NCBI GenBank assembly: GCA_937974275.1
Contig: CALJIF010000070.1
Coordinates: forward strand, 20,762 to 84,761
Origin: an uncultured Flavobacteriales bacterium
GTDB taxonomy: Bacteria; Bacteroidota; Bacteroidia; Palsa-965
Direction of reading: 5' to 3'
Length of the DNA stretch: 64,000 bases
The notes beneath the pieces are model-generated. The model made no database searches. It was not told the DNA's origin and saw only the letters and a program-made list of their open reading frames with translations. A program made the translations under genes and the position numbers. The first letter of the stretch is position 1, and the number at the start of each line of letters is the position of its first letter. This document shows, piece by piece, positions 47,764 to 56,780 of the stretch.

Positions 47764-49641
47764 TTACTTCTGATCTAATGATTCAAAAACAGAATTATTA
47801 CTGATGTATTCGGGAACCATTTGTTTCATTTGTTTAACAATGGCCACGTTATCCTGCTTGTCGAATAATTCAATTAATTGTTTTAATTGTTGTTTCACCT
47901 TGTCGTACGGATATTCGGTAACACGCGCTATCATTATTTTTTCGTGATGCGTAGGTAGCGTATTCTCCGAATTATTCAGCAATTCTTCGTACAGCTTTTC
48001 GCCCGGACGTAAGCCGGTATAAACAATTTTTATATCCTTATCCAGTTCCAATCCCGAAAGCTGAATCATTTTCACGGCAAGGTCTTTAATCTTCACCGAC
48101 TCGCCCATATCGAAAATGTAAATTTCACCGCCTTGCCCCATGCATCCTGCTTCCAACACTAATCGGCAGGCTTCAGGAATAGTCATGAAGAAGCGTGTAA
48201 TTTCAGGATGAGTAATCGTAACCGGACCTCCGTTTTCAATTTGTTGGCGGAAGCGCGGAATTACCGATCCTTGAGAGCCTAATACATTGCCGAATCGTGT
48301 AGTAATGAATTTGGTAGAACCGCTAACCGCATTTAACGACTGCACGTACATTTCTGCAATACGTTTTGATGCACCCATCACATTCGTAGGATTCACCGCC
48401 TTATCGGTAGAAACCATCACGAATTTTTTAGAGTTGTAGTGTACTGCTAAATCCGCGCAAATTTGTGTTCCCAAGACATTCGTCAGTATTGATTCGGACG
48501 GATTATTTTCCATCATGGGCACGTGTTTGTATGCAGCTGCGTGATAGATTAACTCCGGACGAAACGTGCGGAAGACATTTTCCATGCGCTCTTTATTGCG
48601 CACATCACCCATCACAACTTCAAATGACAGTTTTGGAAAATGATCTTTCAATTCCAACTCCAGTTCATACAGCGGCGACTCTGCTTGATCCAACAATATC
48701 AAATGACCGGGATGAAATGACGCTACTTGTCGCGCTATTTCGCTACCTATGGATCCGGCTGCTCCCGTAATAAGAACTGTTTTGTCGTGAATCTGTTCGC
48801 GAATATTTTCTTCGTCCAGTTGAATCGGATCACGCTCCATCAACTCTTCAATTTTCACTTTACGAATTTGACGGAAACTTAAATTGCCGTTTATCCAATT
48901 ACTTACCGGGGGCACATTTAAAACCTTGGCATTGTATTTCAAACACAATTCAACAACTTCCTGTTTGCGCGAAGCCGGCATGTTCTGAACGGAAATGATC
49001 ACATGCGCCACATCATTATTGTTCAGCAAATCAGGTAGCTTATCGGTTCCGTAAATGGTAACACCTTCTAATTTTTTGCCCACTTTAGCAGGATCGTCAT
49101 CGATAAAACCCAGCACTTTGTATTTCGTTCCCGCATCCCGATCCAGCGTGCGTTTGGTAATAATGCCCGATTCGCCTGCACCAAAAATTAATACGCTGCG
49201 CTTTTCACGATTCGGGTTTTTGTACTCCATCCACAGCGACTTAAAAATCAGTCGGGAACTGATCATCGCAAATGTTGTAGTGAGCGCTTCAATTGCAATG
49301 ATAGAATGCGGAACAATGTAAATCTGTAATGCTGTGCGCACCGTAATTTGATTCAGCACCAGAAACAAAACAGATCCGGAAAGAACGGTGATCAGTATAC
49401 GAATGGCATCACGTTGTCCGGTGTAACGTACAATGGCCCATGGAATGCGTGCCAGCAAGAAGCTAACACCACGTATCAACAGAATGGTAGGAATAAGAAT
49501 CGGGAACTGATCAATTTCAACTTGAGGAATGCTGAAGTCAAATCGCAGCAAGAACGCCGCCAATAAACTTAGGACGACAATACCCAAATCAATGAGCCAT
49601 ACGATCCATCGCGGGGTATATCCTTCGTTGAGATTTAGCAC
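47764..49641 (-). CDS. Membrane-anchored nucleotide-sugar 4,6-dehydratase/epimerase
   Basis: This 625-residue protein starts GTG 49641. The first ~150 residues hold four membrane helices. A regulatory Rossmann-type segment follows (GAGESGIITKRTLD), then the catalytic domain with VLITGAAGSIGSEIARQ and STDKAVNPTNVMGASKR, the characteristic motif of PglF/WbpM/CapD enzymes. These act on UDP-sugars to start capsule, exopolysaccharide or glycan pathways. A TAACTTTA box lies 4 nt upstream of the GTG. It is divergent from a glycosyltransferase. Confidence 0.93.
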   Translation of the reverse strand: MLNLNEGYTPRWIVWLIDLGIVVLSLLAAFLLRFDFSIPQVEIDQFPILIPTILLIRGVSFLLARIPWAIVRYTGQRDAIRILITVLSGSVLFLVLNQITVRTALQIYIVPHSIIAIEALTTTFAMISSRLIFKSLWMEYKNPNREKRSVLIFGAGESGIITKRTLDRDAGTKYKVLGFIDDDPAKVGKKLEGVTIYGTDKLPDLLNNNDVAHVIISVQNMPASRKQEVVELCLKYNAKVLNVPPVSNWINGNLSFRQIRKVKIEELMERDPIQLDEENIREQIHDKTVLITGAAGSIGSEIARQVASFHPGHLILLDQAESPLYELELELKDHFPKLSFEVVMGDVRNKERMENVFRTFRPELIYHAAAYKHVPMMENNPSESILTNVLGTQICADLAVHYNSKKFVMVSTDKAVNPTNVMGASKRIAEMYVQSLNAVSGSTKFITTRFGNVLGSQGSVIPRFRQQIENGGPVTITHPEITRFFMTIPEACRLVLEAGCMGQGGEIYIFDMGESVKIKDLAVKMIQLSGLELDKDIKIVYTGLRPGEKLYEELLNNSENTLPTHHEKIMIARVTEYPYDKVKQQLKQLIELFDKQDNVAIVKQMKQMVPEYISNNSVFESLDQK

Positions 49642-49645
49642 GGTG

Positions 49646-49653
49646 TAAAGTTA
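49646..49653 (-). promoter_or_regulatory. -7 box, 4 nt before GTG of dehydratase gene
   Basis: On the minus strand TAACTTTA (7 of 8 to TAnnTTTG) is followed by CACC and the GTG start. Confidence 0.55.
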
Positions 49654-49729
49654 ACATATTAACACGTTTTGTTTCATAGCCGGGATCCGCCAAAACGGGA
49701 AGATGTGACTGAATTGTAAAAAGCCTTCG

Positions 49730-49737
49730 TATTTTCG
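49730..49737 (+). promoter_or_regulatory. -7 box, 4 nt before ATG of glycosyltransferase
   Basis: TATTTTCG is followed by CAAT and ATG 49742. It differs from TAnnTTTG by C for T at position 7. Confidence 0.5.
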
Positions 49738-49741
49738 CAAT

Positions 49742-50833
49742 ATGTCGTTACGAAAGGTGCTTGTGGTTGCTTCGCATCGTCCCGGAAGGGCGCCCAATCA
49801 GCGCTTTCGTATTGAACAATATCTCGACTTTCTGCGGGATCACGGGTTCGACTGTACGTTATCGTATTTCATTAACGAGAAAGACGATGCCGTGCTGTAC
49901 ACCAAAGGACATTACTGGAAAAAATTCCTCATTCATCAAAAATCACTCGCACATCGTAAGCGGGATTTAAAAAATATTGCGTCTTACGATTTGATATTTA
50001 TTGTTCGCGAAGCTTTATTAACAGGTAACACGTTTTTTGAAGAAGCTTTAGGCGATTTGGATGTACCGGTGATTTATGACTTCGATGATGCTATTTGGAG
50101 GTTGGATGTATCGGATGCGAATAAACTGATCGGTTGGTTGAAAAATCCGACCAAGACGTCTAATTTGATTGGCCTTGCAGATGCCGTGGTTGCGGGAAAC
50201 CGTTACTTGGCAGATTATGCAAGCACATTTAATGATGATGTGACGATCATTCCAAGTACAGTGGATACGGAATGGTACCGTCCATTGCCCGAACGCGCAA
50301 AAGATAAATTTGTGATCGGTTGGAGCGGTAGTATTACCACCATAAAACATTTTGAAGTGGTCGTTCCTGCATTGAAACGTATTAAAGCCCAATACGGCAA
50401 TCGTGTTGAATTTCGTGTTGTAGGCGACGGTAATTATCGCAACGCAGAATTGGATATTACAGGTGTTGCATGGACGCCGCAAGTGGAATTGGAGCAATTG
50501 AGCCGGTTTGATGTGGGATTGATGCCCTTGCCGGACGACGAATGGACGAAAGGCAAATGCGGCTTGAAAGGATTGCTGTACATGGCCATGGAAGTTCCAC
50601 CGTTGATGTCGCCTGTGGGTGTAAATACGGAAATTGTTACCACCGGTGTAAACGGATTTCTGCCCGATACGGAAGACGAGTGGGTGAAGGCCATTCAGTT
50701 TTTAATTGAACATCCGGACCGGGGCAAAGAAATGGGAAAGCAAGCCCGCAAAACAGTTTTGGATAGGTATTCGGTGGATGTGTGGAAGAAAAAGTATCTG
50801 GAATTGTTTCAACGAATGACAACAAGGGAGTAG
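49742..50833 (+). CDS. GT4-type glycosyltransferase
   Basis: This 363-residue protein has the C-terminal half of retaining GT-B glycosyltransferases: GWSGSITTIKHFEVVVPALK, FDVGLMPLPDDEW, KGKCGLKGLLYMAMEVPPL and GVNGFLPDTEDEW, a variation on the family's EX7E region. It probably transfers a sugar from a nucleotide donor to a surface glycan. It is divergent from the nucleotide-sugar dehydratase, which could supply the donor. Donor and acceptor are not known. Confidence 0.88.
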   Translation: MSLRKVLVVASHRPGRAPNQRFRIEQYLDFLRDHGFDCTLSYFINEKDDAVLYTKGHYWKKFLIHQKSLAHRKRDLKNIASYDLIFIVREALLTGNTFFEEALGDLDVPVIYDFDDAIWRLDVSDANKLIGWLKNPTKTSNLIGLADAVVAGNRYLADYASTFNDDVTIIPSTVDTEWYRPLPERAKDKFVIGWSGSITTIKHFEVVVPALKRIKAQYGNRVEFRVVGDGNYRNAELDITGVAWTPQVELEQLSRFDVGLMPLPDDEWTKGKCGLKGLLYMAMEVPPLMSPVGVNTEIVTTGVNGFLPDTEDEWVKAIQFLIEHPDRGKEMGKQARKTVLDRYSVDVWKKKYLELFQRMTTRE

Positions 50834-50845
50834 GTATTAAGCGTA

Positions 50846-50853
50846 AATTTGGA
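50846..50853 (+). promoter_or_regulatory. TAAATTTG -7 box for gcvT
   Basis: This is a perfect TAnnTTTG match, 17 nt before ATG 50871, with an A-rich leader (AAAAAATAAATT), the usual Bacteroidota ribosome-binding context. Confidence 0.55.
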
Positions 50854-50870
50854 CTTCTAAAAAATAAATT

Positions 50871-51971
50871 ATGTCAGAGACAACAACATTAAAAAGCACC
50901 GCCTTATCAGCTACACATATTCAATTAGGAGCCAAGATGGTTCCGTTTGCAGGATATAACATGCCGGTTTCTTATGCCGGATTAAATGATGAACATCACA
51001 CTGTGCGCAATGGTGTAGGCGTATTCGACGTGTCGCACATGGGTGAATTTATTTTGAAAGGCGACCGTGTGTTGGATTTGATTCAGTACGTAACTACGAA
51101 TGATGTTACACAATTGTTCGACGGTCGTGTGCAGTATTCGTGCATGCCTAACGGTAATGGCGGTATCGTTGATGATTTGTTGGTGTATCGCATTGATGAA
51201 AAGACATACATGCTGGTAGTAAACGCTTCCAATATTGAAAAAGATTGGAATTGGATTTCCAAGCACAACACATTTGGTGTGGAGATGAAAGATATTTCTG
51301 ATCGTACTTCACTACTTGCAGTGCAAGGGCCAAAGGCATTGGAAACGTTACAGAAATTGACGGACATCAATTTGTCGGAAGTGCCTTACTACCACTTTAA
51401 GAAAGGCAAATTTGCCGGCGTGGACAATGTCGTAATCTCGAATACAGGATATACCGGAGCGGGCGGATTTGAAGTGTATTTCGATAACGAAGTTGCGGAA
51501 ACTATTTGGAACGCAATTTTTGAAGCAGGAGCTGAATTCGGCATTAAGCCGATTGGTTTGGGCGCGCGCGATACCTTGCGTTTGGAAATGGGATTCTGCT
51601 TATACGGTAATGATATTGATGACACCACATCACCTATCGAAGCCGGTTTAGGTTGGATTACTAAATTCAATAAAGAATTTATTGATAAGTCAATATTGTT
51701 GGAACACAAAGAAAAAGGTGTTTCCCGCAAGCTGGTTGGTTTTGAAATGATTGATCGTGGTATTCCGCGTCATGATTACGAAATTGCTGATGCACAAGGA
51801 ACAGTAATCGGTAAAGTTACTTCCGGTACGCAGTCGCCAACTTTACAGAAAGGAATCGGCATGGGTTACGTTGCAACAGCGCATGCGAAAGTGGGAACTG
51901 AAATTTACGTGAAGGTTCGTGATAAGGCGTTGAAGGCTGTGGTGGTAAAAATTCCGTTCCTGAAGAAGTAA
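50871..51971 (+). CDS. gcvT: Aminomethyltransferase (glycine cleavage T-protein)
   Basis: This 366-residue T-protein has [32 protein letters not shown], a central [19 protein letters not shown] with the folate-binding Asp, and [13 protein letters not shown]. In the glycine cleavage system it passes the methylene group to tetrahydrofolate. The other glycine cleavage genes are not in the window. Eight bp after its stop comes comB, likely cotranscribed. Confidence 0.97.
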   Translation: MSETTTLKSTALSATHIQLGAKMVPFAGYNMPVSYAGLNDEHHTVRNGVGVFDVSHMGEFILKGDRVLDLIQYVTTNDVTQLFDGRVQYSCMPNGNGGIVDDLLVYRIDEKTYMLVVNASNIEKDWNWISKHNTFGVEMKDISDRTSLLAVQGPKALETLQKLTDINLSEVPYYHFKKGKFAGVDNVVISNTGYTGAGGFEVYFDNEVAETIWNAIFEAGAEFGIKPIGLGARDTLRLEMGFCLYGNDIDDTTSPIEAGLGWITKFNKEFIDKSILLEHKEKGVSRKLVGFEMIDRGIPRHDYEIADAQGTVIGKVTSGTQSPTLQKGIGMGYVATAHAKVGTEIYVKVRDKALKAVVVKIPFLKK

Positions 51972-51979
51972 ACTTTTTT

Positions 51980-52708
51980 ATGAGCGAACAGAAACCGCCT
52001 AAAATAGACGCCTGTTTTTCGCCGGCGTTGTATCCTGTTTACGCAGATACGGATAGCATTGTAGTGGTAATTGATATTCTTCGTGCTACTTCGGCAATTT
52101 GCACTGCTTTGCATAACGGAGCAGCACGTATCATTCCCGTTGCTACTGTGGAGGAAGCGAAAGCCTTGCAAAATCAAGGTTTTTTAGCCGGTGCAGAGCG
52201 CGATGCCATCAAAGTAGAAGGATTCGATTTTGGTAATTCACCATTCGACTACATGGATCCTTCGCTTGCGGGTAAAACGATTGCACTCACCACCACCAAC
52301 GGAACACAAGCTATTGAAGCCGCACGTAATGCCAAGATGGTTGTTGTCGGAGCGTTTACCAACATTACCGCATTGTGCAATTGGTTGCATGAACAAAATA
52401 GCAATGTATTGTTGTTGTGTTCCGGCTGGAAGAATCGTTTCAATCTGGAGGATTCTTTATTCGCCGGTGCTGTAACCGCAGAGCTCATTAAGCGTCGTCC
52501 CGATTATCGTTTGGGTGATGGCTGTCTGGCGTTGAATTATTTGTATCAGATGGCTGAAAAAGATCCGATGAAATTTTTGGCACGCGCCTCGCATAAAGAA
52601 CGTTTGGCGCGACTGAATTTGAAAGATGATATTCGCTATTGCCTGCAACCCGATTTAACTACGGTTATCCCGGTGTTACAAGGTGATTCATTGGTGGTGT
52701 TGAAGTAG
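51980..52708 (+). CDS. comB: 2-phosphosulfolactate phosphatase-like protein (ComB)
   Basis: This 242-residue protein has VVVIDILRATSAICTALHNGA, VEGFDFGNSPF, TTTNGTQAIEAA and VLLLCSGWKNRFNLEDSLFAGA, all typical of ComB. In methanogens ComB makes sulfolactate for coenzyme M. Bacteroidota do not make that cofactor, so here another sulfonate route such as sulfonolipid supply is a possible role (inference). It is placed 8 bp after gcvT. Confidence 0.9.
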   Translation: MSEQKPPKIDACFSPALYPVYADTDSIVVVIDILRATSAICTALHNGAARIIPVATVEEAKALQNQGFLAGAERDAIKVEGFDFGNSPFDYMDPSLAGKTIALTTTNGTQAIEAARNAKMVVVGAFTNITALCNWLHEQNSNVLLLCSGWKNRFNLEDSLFAGAVTAELIKRRPDYRLGDGCLALNYLYQMAEKDPMKFLARASHKERLARLNLKDDIRYCLQPDLTTVIPVLQGDSLVVLK

Positions 52709-52733
52709 GAGTGTAGCACTTCTTTCCCTGCTT

Positions 52734-53840
52734 TTATTTGATAATTGCTTTATTCAACTCATACGCAGAGCTCCGTCCACCCTGAGGAAGTTTAACCAAT
52801 ACGCTATTTAAAACCAGTTCCTGAATGTCGCGCAGTGCGGTGTCTTCCGAGCATTTGCAGATTTTTGCCCACTTCTTGGTTGTGATGTTTCCGTCAAATC
52901 CGCCCAGCACTTTTTGTATCATTTTACGTTGCCGTTCATTGTTTAAATGTGCAGCATGATTCAAATAAAAATCGTGACGAAAAACAACAGCTTGTAACAG
53001 TTGTTCGGAATTGGCAATAGCACGTTGCAGGCAGCCCAAATACCAATCCATCCATTCCGTAATATCAAGCGATCCTTTTTGAGTTCGTTCGAGTATGTCG
53101 TAATACTGTTTGCGTTCTTTTTGTATTTGCACCGACATACTGTAAAAGCGTTTGGATTGTCCATCTGAACGCGCAAGAAGAAGATCGGTAAGTGCACGTG
53201 CAATACGTCCATTGCCATCGTCAAACGGGTGTATCGTGAGGAATTTGATGTGTGCCAGCGCAGAGTTGATGATCCAATCCGTTCGCGATACGTTGACTTC
53301 GCGTAAGAACGCTTTCATCTGTCTAGGAATGGAAGAAGCCGGCGGTGCTTGAAAGTGAACACGCTGACGTCCTAAAGGTCCGGAAACAACTTGCATGGGC
53401 CCGGTAGCATCATCGCGCCACTTTCCGGTTACTATTTTATAAGCACCGCTATAGCCGTCCGGAAATAAGGATCTGTGCCAACCGAACAACCGATTTTGCG
53501 TGATACTTTTTTCGAAATTTTCTGTCGCATCCAGCATCATATTCACGAGGCTGTCTACTTGTCTGGATGAGCGTACAAGTCCCGGGAAATCTAAGCCCAG
53601 CTGTCGCGCTACGGAAGAGCGCACTTCCGGCTTGTCAAGTTGTTCTCCTTCAATTTCGGAAGTTTTTAGGATGTCCATGGTGCGCATTTCTACGTGAGCC
53701 AGTTCTTGCAATTCAAACCCCATGGCATTCATTTTTCCGATCAACTTGCCCTGCTGATGGCGAATGGTAAGGAGTTCACGCGTAACGTGCTGCTCGTCCC
53801 AATATAAGTCGGGCCAGTTTTTATGTTGGTAGATGTACAT
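52734..53840 (-). CDS. Fic family protein with C-terminal winged-helix domain
   Basis: This 368-residue protein has an N-terminal DUF4172-type domain (YIYQHKNWPDLYWDEQHV). A class II inhibitory motif T60-S-E-I-E64-G65 ([S/T]xxxE[G/N]) is in place, and the Fic catalytic motif HPFDDGNGRIAR is at 204-215. A final winged-helix segment runs NITTKKWAKICKCSEDTALRDI. Fic enzymes usually AMPylate target proteins; the inhibitory motif keeps the site in check. The winged-helix end and the repeated sites upstream suggest it also regulates its own promoter. The target is unknown. Confidence 0.9.
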   Translation of the reverse strand: MYIYQHKNWPDLYWDEQHVTRELLTIRHQQGKLIGKMNAMGFELQELAHVEMRTMDILKTSEIEGEQLDKPEVRSSVARQLGLDFPGLVRSSRQVDSLVNMMLDATENFEKSITQNRLFGWHRSLFPDGYSGAYKIVTGKWRDDATGPMQVVSGPLGRQRVHFQAPPASSIPRQMKAFLREVNVSRTDWIINSALAHIKFLTIHPFDDGNGRIARALTDLLLARSDGQSKRFYSMSVQIQKERKQYYDILERTQKGSLDITEWMDWYLGCLQRAIANSEQLLQAVVFRHDFYLNHAAHLNNERQRKMIQKVLGGFDGNITTKKWAKICKCSEDTALRDIQELVLNSVLVKLPQGGRSSAYELNKAIIK

Positions 53841-53940
53841 TATTCACCGCATATTTTACGGTAAATATAATTATTCTGCGGGGATTAATCGTATAATCAC
53901 CGCAAAAAATGCGGTAAATAGAATGGGTATTCACCGCAGT
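53841..53940. promoter_or_regulatory. Operator-like repeat array at the fic promoter
   Basis: TATTCACCGCA occurs at 53841-53851 and again at 53928/53930-53938 (TATTCACCGCA). Near-palindromes ACCGCA...TACGGT at 53846-53862 and ACCGCA...TGCGGT at 53899-53915 have matching half-sites spaced exactly 53 bp. The minus-strand box TATATTTA (53862-53869) overlaps the first palindrome, so a bound protein would cover the fic start site. The divergent gene at 53998 could also be controlled. Confidence 0.65.
53862..53869 (-). promoter_or_regulatory. fic -7-like box
   Basis: TATATTTA on the minus strand is 7 of 8 to TAnnTTTG. It lies 21 nt before the fic ATG and touches the operator palindrome. Confidence 0.45.
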
Positions 53941-53985
53941 AGATATTCGTGATGTTGGCTTAACATGCAAATGCTTCGTTTGATG

Positions 53986-53993
53986 TATCTTTA
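53986..53993 (+). promoter_or_regulatory. -7 box, 4 nt before ATG of phospholipase-like gene
   Basis: TATCTTTA is followed by AGCT and ATG 53998; 7 of 8 to TAnnTTTG. Confidence 0.5.
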
Positions 53994-53997
53994 AGCT

Positions 53998-54999
53998 ATG
54001 CGTAATTGGTTGAAATGGACAATATCTGTAGTGCTCGTTGTTGGTGCAACGTTGTACTTTTTGCCGGACTCACAACCCGCGCACAGCTGGGGCTTTTTCG
54101 GGCATAAGAGGATTAATCGTATGGCGGTATTCACACTGCCTCCGGAAATGATCGGCTTCTACAAAAAGCACATCGAATATATCACGGAACATGCGGTAGA
54201 TCCTGATAAACGTCGCTACTCTGTGGAAGGTGAAGCTCCGCGACATTACATTGACATTGACCATTATGGTCCTAATCCTTTCGATTCTGTTCCGAAGTTC
54301 TGGAACAAAGCGGTCGCTAAATATTCGGAAGATACGTTGAATGCTTATGGTATTGTGCCGTGGTGGATTGATGTGATGACATTGCGATTAACGAATGCAT
54401 TTCGGGAAGGGAACGTGGACAAAATTTTGCGCTATTCAGCAGAAATCGGGCACTACATCGGGGATGCGCACGTGCCGTTGCACACCACAGAAAATTATAA
54501 CGGACAGTTGACCAATCAGCACGGCATTCATGGGTTCTGGGAATCGCGAGTGCCGGAGTTGTATGCGGATAGTTACGATTACTTTGTTGGGAAAGCGACG
54601 TACATCGAATCGCCATTGATGCGTGCTTGGGATGTTGTTCGCGCCAGTCATAATGCATTGGATTCTGTTTTGCTTTTTGAGGCGCAATTAAATGCCAAAA
54701 CTCCTTCCGATAAAAAGTATGCATTTGAAAATCGCGGTAACACAACGATCAAAACGTATAGCAGCGATTATAGCAAAGCGTACAGTGATATGCTTAACGG
54801 CATGGTAGAACGTAGATTGCGTGCGTCGATCATCATGACGGGAAGTATTTGGTATACGGCCTGGATCAATGCGGGACAGCCTGATTTAGTGCGTTTAGAA
54901 ACCAAAGAAGTGAGTGACTCTGCAAAGAAGGCGCAGGAGCGGGAAGAGTATATGTGGCAAAACGGCAAATTGAAAAATGTGAAAGGTCACGAAGATTAA
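53998..54999 (+). CDS. Zinc-dependent phospholipase C / S1-P1 nuclease-like protein
   Basis: This 333-residue exported protein has a signal peptide, after which the mature chain would start near WGFFGHKRINRMAVF, the Trp of the family's N-terminal metal site. Further metal ligands are visible in APRHYIDIDHYG, EIGHYIGDAHVPLHT and NQHGIHGFWE (His/Asp/Glu pattern). The family uses three Zn ions and cleaves phosphoesters; whether the substrate here is phospholipid or nucleic acid is open. It diverges from fic and ends overlapping the phosphoesterase gene by 4 bp. Confidence 0.85.
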   Translation: MRNWLKWTISVVLVVGATLYFLPDSQPAHSWGFFGHKRINRMAVFTLPPEMIGFYKKHIEYITEHAVDPDKRRYSVEGEAPRHYIDIDHYGPNPFDSVPKFWNKAVAKYSEDTLNAYGIVPWWIDVMTLRLTNAFREGNVDKILRYSAEIGHYIGDAHVPLHTTENYNGQLTNQHGIHGFWESRVPELYADSYDYFVGKATYIESPLMRAWDVVRASHNALDSVLLFEAQLNAKTPSDKKYAFENRGNTTIKTYSSDYSKAYSDMLNGMVERRLRASIIMTGSIWYTAWINAGQPDLVRLETKEVSDSAKKAQEREEYMWQNGKLKNVKGHED

Positions 55000-56057
55000 T
55001 TCACCTTCACATTCCACTCGGGAACGGTGGTCATGTAAATATTAAACCGACCGTTACGCAAAAACTCAATCCTGAAAAATCCCGGATAGTTATCATTAGA
55101 AGCGGTCATGACGAATGGCTTGTTGTGCAGCTTCGACATTTTGCTTCCTGATCCGCTTACGATGAAGTGTCTGTTTCCCGCCATTTGAAAATATTGCAGG
55201 TTGTGATCATGTCCGGCGGTATAAATAATGTTGTTGTATTTCTCCATAATGCTCAGTAAATCCCGGCGCATTTTTTTGTAACGAGGATGTGTCATTTCCT
55301 GAGAAAGCACGCGGTTTGCACCAAGTAAACCGAATACCTGAAAGGGCGTATAGTTAACCAACCATTGCACCGCTTTGTATTTATTGCCTGCATGTGTTCC
55401 GTTCGTAAACATCGGATGATGCGCTGCAATAATTACGGTTTCATTTTTTTCTTGCGCCACACGCAGAATACTGTCCAGTTGAAACAGTAGTTGACGATAT
55501 TGCTGATGTGCAGAACCGGCACTTTTATCTACACGATGTATAGGATAACCTTGTAACCACCATTGTGTGTCGATCATCACTAACCGAAGTTGTGTGCTCA
55601 AATGCGTAGTAACCGGTCCAGGTTTTCCTTGCTTGGGATAAAATCCACCGTGATCTTTAATCGCTAATTGTTGTGCTTGTGTATTCAAAACCGAGTCAAC
55701 AAAATTTTGTTGCCGTACGATAGCTTTTTTCCCTCGTGGTGCTTGAGCGAGCCAGTCGTGATTGCCGGGGATGACAAAAACTTTTTCAACTCTGCTTACT
55801 GCGTTTAATTGTGTAAGTAGTTTTTGTTCCGAACTTTTTTTTCCATCCAGTCCTTTAGGATAAACGTTGTCGCCCAAAAAGATGACGGACGTATTCGGTT
55901 TACCGGCAGCCATTTTTTCCAATAGTTGAAGACAAGGGCCGGGAGTTTTATCGTTGCCGGCATCACCAATAAGAAATACGGTGTGCACGATACTGTCGTT
56001 CTGTGCGTAACACAGCAGCGAACAAAACAATACGAATACGGTTATCGGAAATTTCAT
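54996..56057 (-). CDS. Secreted calcineurin-like metallophosphoesterase
   Basis: This is 353 residues from ATG 56057, which overlaps the upstream stop as ATGA. The signal peptide is MKFPITVFVLFCSLLCYAQ. Metallophosphoesterase motifs in order are IGDAGN, FLGDNVY, IPGNHDW, AAHHP and GHDHNLQ, the two-metal site of calcineurin-like enzymes. It is probably an exported phosphatase; the substrate is unknown. It is the last gene of a coupled minus-strand string. Confidence 0.92.
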   Translation of the reverse strand: MKFPITVFVLFCSLLCYAQNDSIVHTVFLIGDAGNDKTPGPCLQLLEKMAAGKPNTSVIFLGDNVYPKGLDGKKSSEQKLLTQLNAVSRVEKVFVIPGNHDWLAQAPRGKKAIVRQQNFVDSVLNTQAQQLAIKDHGGFYPKQGKPGPVTTHLSTQLRLVMIDTQWWLQGYPIHRVDKSAGSAHQQYRQLLFQLDSILRVAQEKNETVIIAAHHPMFTNGTHAGNKYKAVQWLVNYTPFQVFGLLGANRVLSQEMTHPRYKKMRRDLLSIMEKYNNIIYTAGHDHNLQYFQMAGNRHFIVSGSGSKMSKLHNKPFVMTASNDNYPGFFRIEFLRNGRFNIYMTTVPEWNVKVN

Positions 56058-56434
56058 ACGAGTAATAGAATTCCACGACCTATAACGAATCGCCACACCC
56101 CACGAACGCCATGCAATCCCGCAATCATTATATAAGCTTTAGAACGTTGACGGGGCAGGAATAAATCGACGTAGTCCGTTTGCGCTTCAACGATGGCTGA
56201 CATATAAATAATTTTTCTACGCAGCGGATGTTGTGATCGTCCAAGCGCTAAAGCAGCATCGATGTATGGTAACAGAAAAGGATACTTCAACGCTTTTTGT
56301 TGAAGTAGTAAATCGCGAAGTGTTAATGTAATAGGGCGATGTTGTAATGCTTGTTCGTATAAATGCAGCACTTGTGGAGTCGGAGTTCTTCCTGACAACA
56401 CATAACGTGCGAGTATTTCACCTTCAGCGCGCAT
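56054..56434 (-). CDS. Hypothetical protein in coupled gene string
   Basis: This 126-residue protein has no signal. It is helical and basic (LHLYEQALQHRPITLTLRDLLLQQ, RRKIIYMSAIVEAQTDY), with a hydrophobic C-terminal end (WRFVIGRGILLLV). It overlaps DUF2304 by one base (TAATG) and the phosphoesterase by 4 nt. Family not recognised. The tight coupling on both sides shows it is a real gene, but its function cannot be stated. Confidence 0.7.
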   Translation of the reverse strand: MRAEGEILARYVLSGRTPTPQVLHLYEQALQHRPITLTLRDLLLQQKALKYPFLLPYIDAALALGRSQHPLRRKIIYMSAIVEAQTDYVDLFLPRQRSKAYIMIAGLHGVRGVWRFVIGRGILLLV

Positions 56435-56772
56435 TATTTCTTTTTCAATTGCTCTTTCATTAGTGCAATATCCTGGGCAAGTTTTTTGTTTTGTTCCTGC
56501 AATTTAGAAACGACAATACTCAGGTGTAGCAGATAAATCAAGATGGCGAAAATGGCCCCGGTAAAAACAAGGTTTGGTGGTGCGTAAATGCCCAAAGCGC
56601 TGGACAATACATCCAGTCCGGATCTCCAGATAGAAAATACAATGAGTACTACCGAACAAATGATCCAAATAATGGCATACTCTTCACGAAGTTTGCCTTT
56701 CACGATCAATCGTGCAATGAATGCCAGAAATGCCAGCGAAACGCCAATAGCAATAAGCTGAATTTTCTCCAT
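56434..56772 (-). CDS. DUF2304 membrane protein
   Basis: This 112-residue protein has three membrane helices and a polar C-terminal coiled-coil-like tail (SKLQEQNKKLAQDIALMKEQ). It starts MEKIQLIAIGVSLAFLAFI and contains EYAIIWIICSVVLIVFS, the DUF2304 pattern. In many genomes DUF2304 sits beside a glycosyltransferase; here it sits between a gamma-carbonic anhydrase-like gene and an unknown gene. Overlap with the next gene is one base. Confidence 0.88.
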   Translation of the reverse strand: MEKIQLIAIGVSLAFLAFIARLIVKGKLREEYAIIWIICSVVLIVFSIWRSGLDVLSSALGIYAPPNLVFTGAIFAILIYLLHLSIVVSKLQEQNKKLAQDIALMKEQLKKK

Positions 56773-56780
56773 AGCTGCAG

